Assembly (NCBI RefSeq): GCF_963576675.1
Contig: NC_088914.1
Coordinates: 16,533,001 to 16,597,000 of the forward strand
DNA from: Euphorbia lathyris
Lineage: Eukaryota; Streptophyta; Magnoliopsida; Malpighiales; Euphorbiaceae
Length of the DNA: 64,000 bases
Direction of reading: 5' to 3'
Shown: positions 47,120 through 59,310 of the stretch, in pieces
Position numbering within the stretch: the first letter of the stretch is position 1
Layout: every line of letters starts with the position of its first letter
The notes under the pieces: model-generated
Seen by the model: the letters and a program-made list of their open reading frames with translations, nothing else
Database searches by the model: none
Told to the model about the DNA's origin: nothing
Translations under genes and position numbers: made by a program

Positions 47120-47717
47120 AGGGATACAAATGGGGCGGGGATTCCCCGTCCCCATCGGTGACCCGCCCCGAAGGGGACGGAGAATCCCCGATAAGGATCC
47201 CCATAGGACAGGGATGTGGATACTTTTGTCCCCTATGATGGGGATGGGGCGGGGATGGAGAAAGGTATCCCCGTCCCGTGGTGATCATTGTCCCCGCCCC
47301 GTTAATCACCGATGAGGATTCTCGATTATTTCTCGTGATAATTGATTTTTTCGGATGATCAAGTACATTTTAATTAGGTTGTTTTCAATTTTTAGTTTTT
47401 TTTTATTTAAAAAATTTGAGAATGGTGGTTTATACTTGGTATTATTAGCCACAGTTTCTTAAACTCTTTTGTCTTCACTGATTTTTTAAACATAAACGGT
47501 GATTCTCCGTGGTGAATGGGGAATGGGGAATGCGGATAACATTTTTGGAACATCAGTAAACGGGGAATGGAGATCCCCATGGGGGCGGGGATTCCCCACG
47601 GGATGGGAATGAGGATAAGTTTGTCCGCAGGGATGGGGATGGTGAATCCCCGACTAGTCGGGGATGGGGATGGGGATGGGAAATGAATTCCCCGCCCCGT
47701 CTCGTTTACATCCCAAA
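47120..47717. mobile_element. G-rich hAT-type MITE
   Basis: Ends GGGATACAAATGGGGCGGGG and (inverse of the right end) GGGATGTAAACGAGACGGGG. AGAAAATT occurs at 47112-47119 and 47718-47725, an 8-bp duplication. The interior is full of GGGGATGGGG/CCCCGTCCCC words on both strands. Confidence 0.75.
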
Positions 47718-47725
47718 AGAAAATT

Positions 47726-49349
47726 GAATTAATAAGAGAGCTCATGATGTTTTTTTTTTCATAAAAATAATACAGATAAAAGAACCTCAAAATAGGAATA
47801 AGAAATTTAAATACGGAACTAATTAAAGGGAATTATTAAGGAAAATGTTTGGTTGTTGAATCACATTGTGCCAATTGGCCATGTGAAGTTCATCCATGAA
47901 TATTTTTATTTTTTCTTTGGAAGTTAGTCTTTTTTGTGTTTTTATTCTGTGTGTTATGCATCAAAAGATTTGGGCTTAATTGAGAATTATAGATCATGTG
48001 AAAATGAAACTTATTCATTTAAATATTAATGATAAAAATAAAATCTTGGTTTATATAATGAATGTATAGTATGATTATATTTCTTTTCTTGACTCTTTTC
48101 AATTTTTAAATAATATAGTTGAAGATTATAATTAGAGACAGGCATATAAATACAAATTATTGCGCTAATAATACAGAAATATAATGGGCCCAAACCTTAA
48201 TCATGAAATCAAAAGAATAGACTAGATTCAATAATAATCACAATAATTTAAAAAAGTTTTGTAAGTTGAGTTTCTTACATAGATGTATATAGATGTATTT
48301 TGTAAAAGTAAGTGATAGTAAAGGGAAGAAGAACTATCAATTGATTATGAACTTTTAAGTTAAAGTTGGTTGAGATATAAATATAGTCTAGGAGAAACTC
48401 TTATTTCTTCATTTACGTTTTTAGGGTTTCTTTCGGTTTTTAATAGGAAGATAAGTTACTTTTTTGCTTTGTTTTTCTATTGATTTATTATGGTAGATTT
48501 GATAGTTTGTTATTTATTTGTAGTTTTTTTTATTCTTTCTACCTTTATAAGTGATTGTGGTATGATTATCGTATGTGTCTTTATATGAGTGTTGATGAAG
48601 AATATGAATCCATGGGCCAAGCCCACCTAAGCAACCTCCTTATTCTATATAAGAACAAGTCCAACAGACGAGGGTCTCATTTAACTAACTAGCCATGAGC
48701 CTAGGGGCAAAGAAGACATCTTCACCACATGTCTGACCTCTATTAACAGAAGGGGCTCATTAATGGTAAAGGGGCTCGAACGTTGCGTGTGCACACGCAC
48801 GCTCCCTATACATGGGATCGATCTTAGCACATGAGGAGACCGACCTCAATACACTAAGTAGAAATCTCATTTCTCCTAATCATATAGTTTCTAGGTTTTC
48901 TTGCAGCTCGGTCGTTGTTGCAGCGTTTTCATTGGTGGATTGCTGCATTGTGCTGACATGGTACATTGTTTGCTTTGTTATATTATCCATGAAGGTTATG
49001 CTGGCCAAGTTTGAGGAGCCCATGCATTCGCCGATATATTTCTCGAGCTTGGGAGTGATTAGGAAGTGTCCCAACAGATTTCCACTAGCATTGGCCCGTG
49101 ACTAATGATAACATTTCCCGTGTTGTGATGATAATGGGTTGTTCTGTTATTTTGATGAGACATGATCGCGTATTTGGTATGATCCACACTCACGCACTAA
49201 TTTGATACGAGATAATCTGTGTGAGAATACTCTATTGCCTGAAGAAGGTTTTTCGGTGCGTGAAGTAAGACGTAAAGATGATTAGTGCAAGACCATTGAA
49301 GATGACTCCACTCCAATGCTAAAGTTAACAAAGGAAAGGGTATAATATA
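47726..49349. other. AT-rich intergenic sequence
   Basis: No gene supported. The part at 48600-48870 is less AT-rich and may be LTR sequence of an unplaced element; nothing confirms it. Confidence 0.4.
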
Positions 49350-49351
49350 TA

Positions 49352-49907
49352 CAGTAAAACCTCTATATAGGAATACATTTGGGACCGAGTTATTTATATA
49401 ACAATTGAGAGGTTATTACTAAATAGAGTTTGGTATAATAAAATTTCTCAACACATAAAATTTTAAATTTTTATCATAGACATGCATGGTTTATATATAA
49501 CGTATAACAATGGACATTAGTGGAACAAATTAAATATTTAGAATTTCAAATTAGAGTTTAGGTTTTCAATATATAGATAATTGGAAGAGTTTTATGGGAA
49601 ACATGTAAACATCAATGAGAATACTTATAATTTTAAGTTGTAGTTTGTGTTTCCAACTCATAGATTTCAACAGTGTCTTTTTTAATATTTTATAATTTAG
49701 TTTGAATTCTTAATATATATATATATATATATATAATTATTACTATATAGAGGTATAGTTTCTAAAGGTGGGACTTGAAAAGTGTATAACAAATAACGTT
49801 TGAGAGGTTATTCCTATTTATAACTGGCCCAAGTTGGGACCGAGTTTTTTTTATAACAAAATAGATGTTATTCCTATATAGAGTATTCATATATAGAGGT
49901 TTTACTG
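49352..49907. mobile_element. Emigrant-like MITE (pogo/Tc1-mariner type)
   Basis: Terminal inverted repeats CAGTAAAACCTCTATATA on both sides, flanked by TA (49350-49351 and 49908-49909). These ends match the remembered Emigrant/Lemi1 terminus CAGTAAAACCTCTATAAA. 556 bp, no transposase. Confidence 0.85.
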
Positions 49908-49909
49908 TA

Positions 49910-51387
49910 CTAAGCAATTGATAGTAATTGGAATAAGTCAATGTGTATGTACCTTGATGATCAAGTTGCATTTGATTTATAAGGAGCCCACATGTAGAAT
50001 GGTTAGTTGGTGTTTAAATCTCTCCCTAGATTCCATGAAGGACATGTGTCACTTTCTTAATGGTGTGCGTATTTTAGGTAGTTAGTAATATATCTAAATT
50101 GAGATTCCTTAATCTTAGGTGGAGTTGAAAGGTCGTGATCCAAAAAGAATTCGAATAGCATCTCATTAGTCAATATATCTTGAGGAATGTTTATTCATGT
50201 TTAATTTAATCTGACAGTTCGAGTAATAACTTATTACACGTGTAACTGATATATGTACATAATATCATGTACTATAACATAGAGTTAATGATGATAGCTT
50301 ATTTATAAATTTAAGGAGTTAAAGATGAATAGCAAATCAATTTTTTTACTGAAAATTGAGGGGAGATTTTGATGTATTGAGTGATGATTTTATTCATGTC
50401 TTTATTCATCTTCTTCTTTCTTCATATCTAAAGTAAAGTCTACCTTTTTATATAATATATAGACTTCAAAGGTATATTTCATTAAATTTGGAGATTATAT
50501 ATAAGTTTAAAATACTTTCAATTAATCATTATTGAATCAATTATTAGCTAAATCTTAAAAGGATTGACCTTGCCATAACTAGGAATGATCCACAATGCAT
50601 CTTTGAATCCCTTACTATAGTATCCATAAAACTGTTTTGGACCGACACAAATCCTGAACTATGACTAGGTAGAAATTACTATTAAACTCTATATACAAGA
50701 TTAATCATTGAAGTGCTTATGATTCTAGCAAATACTATAACTTTAGAGAAGGAATATATATATATATATATAGTTCGAAATCAAGATAGTCTGAACCGTT
50801 TTGGCTTCGGAATCGAAAATCCGCCAGTTTTCTCCAATTAGTCTATTTGAGCGTTTTCGGTCTTTAGGCGATTTTTAACCGCTTGCACTTCACCTAGTAG
50901 GCGCGTAAGTGGCGATGAATAAATTTTTTTTTATTAATAATTTTTGTTGCTTTATTATAATTCATTTTTTTAACATTGTGAATTGTGTTTTATCAAAATA
51001 CTTTGATTTAATTGCATTTTTCATCATATGGTGTAAGACTTTAAGGACATTGTTTCATAGTTTTTTACGAATTATATTACTTATAAACATTATATTTTAT
51101 TTGTTTGAGTTGTTTTAATGATATTGTTTTGTTTAAATTTTGATGTTTGTACATTTTTAAAGGTATAAATATGCGTATTTTTTATATTAAATTATTTTTT
51201 GGTATTATTTTAGATAGTAGTATAATACATATTTTTATATTATATTATATTTTATAATATATATTTTAATAGAATTTATATAACAATTTGTTAGATTAAA
51301 AAATAAAATTACACAAATACAAAAATCCGATTAACCCTCGACTAATTTATTATTAATCATAGACTATTGCTGAATAAGTTTTGTATC
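49910..51387. other. AT-rich intergenic sequence
   Basis: No gene. A short TA run lies at about 50756-50772. Confidence 0.4.
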
Positions 51388-51517
51388 TATTGGTCCAAAA
51401 TAAAATAAATTTTATTTTCATGTATATAGAAAGCTTGGGTTTAATTTTAGGATATAGTTTACATTTTATCTGGAAAATAATAAAAATAAAAAGTATACAT
51501 TAATAAATTCACTCCAA

Positions 51518-51870
51518 ATACGCGAGGCGTATATTTTTATACGCGGGGCGTATACCACTTCCGAAGACGTTCAGCTTCAGAGACTCAACTACGCGGGGCG
51601 TAGTTGCCGATACGCAGGGCGTCCTTCATTTCACGCGGGGCGTACTTGCTTACGCGGGACGTACTCGCCAATACGCCACGCGTAAGACGCATCCGCAGAG
51701 TGTTCCAAGATCAGAAGCTCCAATACGCAGGGCGTATCCACCAACACGCAGGGCGTACTCCTTCACGCGGGACGTGACACAAGAGACGCCACACGTATAC
51801 ACCATCAACAAAACGCGCCAACTCTAGAAGCTGCACTACGCGGGGCGTAGTCGGACATACGCGGGGCGTC
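51518..51870. promoter_or_regulatory. array of 13 imperfect palindromes in U3 of LTR 1
   Basis: Words of the form ACGC(G/A)GG(G/A)CGT start at about 51520, 51541, 51591, 51612, 51633, 51652, 51672, 51725, 51746, 51765, 51786, 51838 and 51859. ACGC and GCGT are inverted arms around a 3-base centre. They sit 170-520 bp upstream of the TATA box. ACGCGG fits the CGCG-box consensus bound by CAMTA factors (known motif; binding here is inference). Confidence 0.75.
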
Positions 51871-52039
51871 AACTCTCTCGCGGCAGCAGTTGGAATTGGT
51901 CAATGGAAGTTAATGGAAGTTGAGGTAGTGGGATGATGTGGCATTGGTAGTTGGAGGAAGTTAAGGAATTAGTTAAGTTAGTTAGTGACTATTTACCAAA
52001 ATACCACTGACTATTTACCAAAATGCCACTCTAAAAAAC

Positions 52040-52047
52040 TATAAATA
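52040..52047 (+). promoter_or_regulatory. LTR 1 TATA box
   Basis: TATAAATA followed by GACCCCCTCCCC. The same position is kept in the other LTRs (57469-57476 and 63187-63194). Confidence 0.75.
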
Positions 52048-53319
52048 GACCCCCTCCCCTTCATTAAAAATCACACTCAACACAAACACAAACCCCTCTC
52101 CAAAGGTCCCTTTCAATGCTCTCTCTTTTCTAGTTCTTAGTTTCAAGTTCTTAGCTCCTAAGTTCTTTAAGTTCTTCCTTTTGTTCTTCATTTTTTCTTA
52201 GCTTCAATCCTCCTTTTAAGCTTCCTTTATTCTTAATTCAAGTTTCTTTTCAAGATTCCTAATTCAAGTTAGCATTCCAAGCCTTTAATTTGCTCAATTC
52301 CTAGCCAAAGCTCTGTTTTTTCAAATTAATTTTCCAGATTCATCCAACCTTTTTCAAAGCCAAATTCCGTCCATTTAACGTTATTTTTTGCCTTCGATCC
52401 CTTCGACAAAGTTGTTCCTAACGTCCTGAATTTCAATCTAGTGTGTTTAATTTCCCAATTCCGTACCCAGAAACTATAGTTACAAGCTGATCTTTCCAGC
52501 CCAAATTCTTTTAGCTATTCTGCCCAGATTTTTCCAGATTCGTCCAGTCATTTTCAATCCTCAATTACGTCTATTTTAAGTCCGTTTTAGCCTTCGATCC
52601 CTTATACAAAGTTGTTCCTAACATTCTGAAGTTCAATTTATACTATTTACTCATCCAATTCCGCGTTCTTAAGCACTCTAACCAAGCTCCCGAAGTTAAG
52701 GTCTAAATCTGCCCTATTTGCCTACCAACGTTTTGCCATTGCACCAAGCGCATACTGTACGGGCCCGACCGATTGCAGCTCTCCAAGGACCTCACGCCGA
52801 CGCGAAAATTCAACATCAATCCGAGATAGCTATTGTGGCTCCGAGTTTGTTGTTGAATTCCAATTTATTTTAATTGCATTTCAATTCCTTGTATTTGATT
52901 TGCTATTCCATTTCAATTGAATCAGCTATATGTTTAGTATAGAAGTTTTTCAATTGTAATTCATTTCCAATTTCATGTTTCAAACACTTATTCAATCGAT
53001 AAAATACCATTTTTCACCAAATCTTGTGTCAATTTCGCACTTTAAATTCCTTTATTTTCTCGTCTTCAATTTACCCGCATTAGCTTAAATAAAACAATTT
53101 ATCTAGCAAAGTTTCTATAACGGCGCTAGAGACCCAAGAGGGACTTTTTCAATCCTTGCGTCCCTCGCCAATCGCTTCGTTTAAGATTTCAAGTTTTGGC
53201 GCGCAATTCCATAAACTTAACCGTCTTTAATATTTTGAGAAATAATTTCTCTGGCACGCCCGCACCCTAACCACTCGTGACAAGGTTGGAATTAGCATAT
53301 TCGCAAAATACCGCTAACA

Positions 53320-53342
53320 ATTTTTGGCACGCCCAGTGGGAC
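53320..53342 (+). promoter_or_regulatory. primer-binding-site region, unit 1 (single copy)
   Basis: ATTTTTGGCACGCCCAGTGG directly follows the LTR end CGCTAACA. It resembles Tat-lineage primer sites with differences; the tRNA is not certain. Confidence 0.6.
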
Positions 53343-53588
53343 ATTTGTTTTAGGCTTTTGCCAAAAATTCCAATACATTTTTTTTTACTCACTTTTTTCG
53401 TCACGAGTCAATTTTTTTTTTTCACATTCAACTTTTCAATTTAGCTTATTATTCTATGCTCTTACTTTATACAATTTTACCTATTCGCTTCATTTACTTG
53501 ATTTTCATAATAAATTTTGTTTAATCATTTTTTCTATTTATTCACGGAGAATGCCTCTGAATATCAATAGGTGCAAAGCAATCAAGCC

Positions 53589-55775
53589 ATGACGAGGACA
53601 GCATACGAAGATGCAAGGGATGCTACGATACCGGTATATTTTGGTGGTTTCAATCGAGATCGACATTTCACAATAAGTGCAACCGGATTGTGGGTCCATT
53701 GGTACACCGTCTTTAGATGCTACGACGATAGCTATGTTCAGTTTATTCATATCGACGAACATAATATCGACTGCAAATGTTGTGCTTACGTTCAAACCGC
53801 GTCATTCAATGATGATCAATATGGTTGCTACGTGGAGCAAGTCCAGGAATCCCATGAAAATCCACATGGTCCTGATTATATCGAGGTATGGGAGCACCTT
53901 CGAATGAGTAATCCTCATTGCCGAGGTAGTTATATTTGCAATTATAGTGATGAAAACCTCCATTTCCATCGTCCTTGTCGGCAATCTTGCTTCGAAAGAA
54001 GCACGATCATTGCACCCGTCGAGCATACAACCTATGACAAGTTTGAGTGCCCCGCTATGAGCTACGACCAAAATTCTTTCGAGGATTCTAGTCTTGTTGT
54101 AAATATGGAGGCGGTCCCAGTTGTTGAGGATGATGGAGAAATCAAATCATTACTTATGAAGGAGGAGCGATCAATAGATGATGCATATCAACAACTTGCG
54201 GATCAACTCGAGAAACAGACGGCTAATATCGCAGCTTCTTTCAGAACCTGCATTGAAGGCTGTATCGAGGCCATCCAAGATGCAGTACTTCATCATAATG
54301 CAAAGTTAGAAGCATACACCACACGCCCAACTCTTCCAAAAACAAAGATTCCTAATAGTGAACCGGCAATAGGAAGTCAAGAGGATGGAGACGATCCCTA
54401 TGACTATGATTCTAGGTCCATGCAAGAGGATGACGCCGCTTCCAATGATCTTGATTCGGGGGGCATCCACGAAACTCCTATAAAAATCTAAGAAGAAGAA
54501 GGAGATGTTCTTAGGAGCTATGACTCAGAATCCAACGAAGAGGACGATGTTGTGTCTAGTGATCTTGGTTTGGGGGGCATCGAAGAGGAAGCAACTCAAC
54601 AAGAACCCACTCTAGAAGTACTGCCCATATATGCAAATCCCCAAAGGTCAATGGGATTTTTATGGAGCCTCGACATGAACGAGAAGGAAGTTGTGCAAAC
54701 CCAAGACAAGGATGGAGATGTATCTCATGACCTCAATTCAGGTTTCAGCCAGGACGATGATGGCCTATCAGATACTACGAACTCGGGGGGCATCCACGAA
54801 ACTCTTATAGCAATTCAAGAAGAAGAAGGATATGTTTCTAGGAACCATGAATCAGAATCCAACGAAGAGGACAATGTTGTGTCTAGTGATCTTGGTTTGG
54901 GGGGCATCGAAGAGGAAGCGATTCAGCAAGAACCCACTCTAGAAGTGTTGCCCAGAGATGCAAATACCCCAAAGACAATGGAAGTTCTATGGAGTCCTGA
55001 AATGAACAAGAAGGCAGTTATACTAGCCCAGGAAGAGAATGAAGATATATCTCATGATCTCAATTTGGATTTCAGTCGGGAGGGTGACGACCCATCAAGC
55101 ACTTCTAACTCGGGGGGCATCCATGAAGCACATGTAGAAATTCAAGAAGATGAGGAAGATGTTTCTTGGAGCTATGATTCAGAATCCAATCAAGACGATG
55201 AGGTATCCAACCCGAGGGGCATCCAACCGGAAGAGGTTCAACAAGAATTTACTCTAGAAGAATCTCTCATTCTTGTGAATTCTTTAAAATCAGAAGATTT
55301 TATGAAAACTTGTGATATCGAAGAAGAAGTGGCTTCAGAAACACATGAAGAAGTTTTCTATGATTGTAATTCGCAACTCGGTCATGATGAAGAAAACTTC
55401 TATGATCATGGTTTGGGGGGCAGTCAAGATCGAGAAGTTAATCGAGAATCCACCCCAGAAATACTCCTAATGATTCTTCCAACAACTCATGTTTTTCCAG
55501 ACCCTATGATCACCATGAAGTTTGTTAACTCAAATTGGGGACCAAGTTTGCAGACCATGATTCTCCTTTTCGCCAGTCTACTTCAACTTTCCTACCATCC
55601 GAACAAGTCACGAGGTTTCTGCTTCTTAACCTTGTTTATTTATGTAGACTCTAGTTTACCAATACTTTTTATTATGTGGAAAGAGAGTCATGAAAATAAG
55701 AATCTAGACATGGAAACTCATATCCCTCTTGTAGAGATGTTACTGAGCGTTTTATTGTATGAGGCGATAACATAA
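53589..55775 (+). pseudogene. long unknown ORF of the retroelement, copy 1 (one in-frame stop)
   Basis: A single frame of 729 codons from ATG 53589 (MTRTAYEDARD, an in-frame stop lies just upstream) to TAA 55773-55775, broken once by TAA at codon 301 (54489-54491). The other unit has a sense codon there. Residues 1-160 are Cys/His-rich (C44, 62, 64, 65, 80, 111, 117, 130, 134, 154). Residues about 200-230 could be helical. From about residue 280 come tandem units of about 109 residues (327 bp; GGGGGGCATCCA recurs at 54458, 54785, 55112), each acidic and holding SGGIHE and SSDLGLGGIEEEA-type words. The last 90 residues are hydrophobic in patches (TMILLFASLLQL, FCFLTLFIYVD). No similarity to gag, protease, RT or integrase was recognised; function unknown. 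Confidence 0.75.
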
Positions 55776-56816
55776 TGTTGTACTTACAACATAGCCCATA
55801 AGACCATTTATGGTCAAAATAAGTTGGTGCTTTTGCCAGCACAAAAAAAAAGGAATGAAAAAATATTTCATTTTTCAAAATAAATTATTTATTTTCATTT
55901 GGTTCATATTTTCTACTTTTGTTTTCGCATCTTCTTCATTTGCTTCAAACTCTAACCCACAAACCAGAACACTCAATCATTACCATTTCTAAATCGTACT
56001 TGTTATCTATTAGTTGATTCCGGTTAATTAAAATATCCAGAACCAAGCTTTTGGAAATTCTTGATCTCAAAATCATAATTTCCATCAAACAACTGTTCTG
56101 GTTAGCTTTTTTCCCAAAATTGATTTCATCCGTCTTAAACCACCTTTTCCTTCAAAACCAATCTCAATTTCTTCGTTGATATCCAAATCATAACTATCAA
56201 CTTTCATTTGGTTCAAAACGATTTCCTATAACCTCAATTTCCTCACTCGAAATCACCACATTGCCATTTGATTTTTCTTACATCGGATATTGTAAAATGA
56301 TTCCGACACGTCCAATTTCTCCAATTCGATAAATTCCAATCTGATTATTCTAGAAGTCCATTTAGCTTAGATAAACATTATCCACTCCTCAATTCGAGCC
56401 AATTGTGTCCAAATTTATCATTATTATAGCTTGAAGTTATTTTTCATTATTACGAGCCATTCTCTTGTTGCAAACCATTTCCATACCTTTTTCAAAAGCA
56501 ATCCGTGATTCTAAAGTACCAATTATCTCAGAACCAAGCTTTTGGTATTTATTTGATCTGAATCAAATTTAATCCCATCAAATAACTGTTCTGAACAACT
56601 GTTTTGATCTCAAACCATTCATCGGTCACGAGGTCAAGTTTGTTATTATTTATTTATTTTTGTACACTTATCTCCAATAATTTCGGCGTACATATTGCTT
56701 TGTAATTTTCCTGCTTTATTTCTCACATCTTCACAAAAAAAGGGGTTGAAAAAATACATTCTTTTGTGTACAAATTTTTAATTCTAGTCAATTTATACAT
56801 AAAAGAGGGGGGCAAT
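55776..56816. other. non-coding 3' internal region of unit 1 with polypurine tract
   Basis: AT-rich with no coding. It ends in AAAAGAGGGGGGCAAT (56801-56816), the polypurine tract, immediately before LTR 2. Confidence 0.75.
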
Positions 56817-58748
56817 TGTTGGCCCAAAATAAAATAAATTTTATTTTCATGTATATAGAAAGCTTGGGTTTAATTTTAGGATATAGTTTACATTTTATCT
56901 GGAAAATAATAAAAATAAAAAGTATACATTAATAAATTCACTCCAAATACGTGAGGCGTATATTTTTATACGCGGGGAGTATACCACTTCCGAAGACGTT
57001 CAGCTTTAGAGACTCAACTACGCGGGGCGTAGTTGCCGATACGCAGGGCGTCCTTCATTTTACGCGGGGCGTACTTGCTTACGCGGGACGTACTCGCCAA
57101 TACGCCACGCGTAAGACGCATCCGCAGAGTGTTCCAAGATCAGAAGCTCCAATACGCAGGGCGTATCCACCAACACGCAGGGCGTACTCCTTCACGCGGG
57201 ACGTGACACAAGAGACGCCACGCGTATGCACCATCAACAAAACGCGCCAACTCTAGAAGCTGCACTACGCGGGGCGTAGTCGGACATACGCGGGGCTTCA
57301 ACTCTCTCTCGGCAGCAGTTGGAATTGGTCAATGGAAGTTAATGGAAGTTGAGGTAGTGGGATGATGTGGCATTGGTAGTTGGAGGAAGTTAAGGAATTA
57401 GTTAAGTTAGTTAGTGACTATTTACCAAAATACCACTGACTATTTACCAAAATGCCACTCTAAAAAACTATAAATAGACCCCCTCCCCTTCATTAAAAAT
57501 CCCACTCAACACAAACACAAACCCCTCTCCAAAGGTCCCTTTCAATGCTCTCTTTTTTCTAGTTCTTAGTTTCAAGTTCTTAGCTCCTAAGTTCTTTAAG
57601 TTCTTCCTTTTGTTCTTCATTTTTTCTTAGCTTCAATCCTCCTTTTAAGCTTCCTTTAGTCTTAATTCAAGTTTCTTTTCAAAATTCCCAATTCAAGTTA
57701 GCATTCCAAGCCTTTAATTTGCTCAATTCCTAGCCAAAGCTCTGTTTTTTCAAATTAATTTTCCAGATTCATCCAACCTTTTTCAAAGCCAAATTCCGTC
57801 CATTTAACGTTATTTTTTGCCTTCGATCCCTTCGACAAAGTTGTTCCTAACGTCCTGAATTTCAATATAGTGTGTTTAATTTCCCAATTCCGTACCCAGA
57901 AACTATAGTTACAAGCTGATCTTTCCAGCCCAAATTCTTTTAGCTATTCTGCCCAGATTTTTCCAGATTCGTCCAGTCATTTTCAATCCTCAATTACGTC
58001 TATTTTAAGTCCGTTTTAGCCTTCGATCCCTTATACAAAGTTGTTCCTAACATTCTGAAGTTCAATTTATACTATTTACTCGTCCAATTCTGCGTTCTTA
58101 AGCACTCTAACCAAGCTCCCGAAGTTAAGGTCTAAATCTGCCCTATTTGCCTACCAACGTTTTGCCATTGCACCAAGCGCATACTGTACGGGCCCGACCG
58201 ATTGCAGCTCTCCAAGGACCTCACGCCGATGCCAAAATTCAACATCAATCCGAGATAGCTATTGTGGCTCCGAGTTTGTTGTTGAATTCCAATTTATTTT
58301 AATTGCATTTCAATTCCTTGTATTTGATTTGTTATTCCATTTCAATTGAATCAGCTATATGTTTAGTATAGAAGTTTTTCAATTGTAATTCATTTCCAAT
58401 TTCATGTTTCAAACACTTATTCAATCAATAAAATACCATTTTTCACCAAATCTTGTGTCAATTTCGCACTTTAAATTCCTTTATTTTCTCGTCTTCAATT
58501 TACCCGCATTAGCTTAAATAAAACAATTTATCTAGCAAAGTTTCTATAACGGCGCTAGAGACCCAAGAGGGACTTTTTCAATCCTTGCGTCCCTCGCCAA
58601 TCGCTTCGTTTAAGATTTCAAGTTTTGGCGCGCAATTCCATAAACTTAACCGTCTTTAATATTTTGAGAAATAATTTCTCTGGCACGTCCGCACCCTAAC
58701 CACACGTGACAAGGTTGAAATTAGCATATTCGCAAAATATCGCTAACA
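56817..58748 (+). repeat. LTR 2 of the tandem array (shared)
   Basis: 1932 bp, TGTTGG...CGCTAACA. It serves as 3' LTR of unit 1 and 5' LTR of unit 2. Palindrome array at about 56947-57299, TATA box 57469-57476. Confidence 0.9.
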
Positions 58749-59066
58749 ATTTTTGGCACGCCCAGTGGGACCTTTGTTTTTTTTAGCTATCAAAAATTGT
58801 GTCTATGCTCGTTTTTTTTACTTTCTTAATTTTTTCCACACTCATTATCCCACTTTACCATACCAAAATTTATTAGCTAACGCTAACAATTTTTGGCACG
58901 CCCAGTGGGACCTGTTTTTATGTTTTGCCAAAAATTTAGAACCCGTTTTTGTGCCTATTTTCTTCCATAATTTTTTTCTATATCACATTTATTTTTCATT
59001 ATCCCACTTCCACTTTACCAAAATTTATTAGCTAAAGCTAACAATTTTTGGCACGCCCAGTGGGAC
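58749..59066 (+). repeat. triplicated primer-binding-site region, unit 2
   Basis: ATTTTTGGCACGCCCAGTGG occurs at 58749, 58889 and 59044, spaced 140 and 155 bp. Each copy is preceded by GCTAACA, like the LTR end. Unit 1 has only one copy. The insert adds about 295 bp to the leader. Confidence 0.85.
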
Positions 59067-59310
59067 ATTTGTTTTAGGCTTTTGCCAAAAATTCCAATAC
59101 ATTTTTTTTACTCACTTTTTTCGTCACGATTCATTTTTTTTTTTCACATTCAACTTTTCAATTTAGCTTATTATTCTATGCTCTTACTTTATACAATTTT
59201 ACCTATTCGCTTCATTTACTTGATTTTCATAATAAATTTTGTTTAATCATTTTTTCTATTTATTCACGGAGAATGCCTCTGAATATCAATAGGTGTAAAG
59301 CAATCAAGCC

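Larger units (their letters stand above)
51388..53319 (+). repeat. LTR 1 of the tandem array
   Basis: 1932 bp, nearly identical to 56817-58748. First dinucleotide is TA instead of TG. It has a U3 palindrome array (51518-51870), a TATA box at 52040-52047 and a C/T-rich leader. Confidence 0.9.

Noticed and set aside
51518..51870. Short repeats looking like a CRISPR-type array
   Set aside because: Spacing is irregular, the repeats are 11-13 bp palindromes inside a plant LTR, and the same array recurs in the sister LTRs.
53538..54071. Minus-strand frames of 85 and 89 codons, repeated at 59260-59793
   Set aside because: Shadows of the long plus-strand retroelement ORF; repeated only because the unit is duplicated.
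56951..57256. Arg/Thr-rich 101-codon frame, also at 62738-62974
   Set aside because: Translation of the U3 palindrome array in the LTRs.
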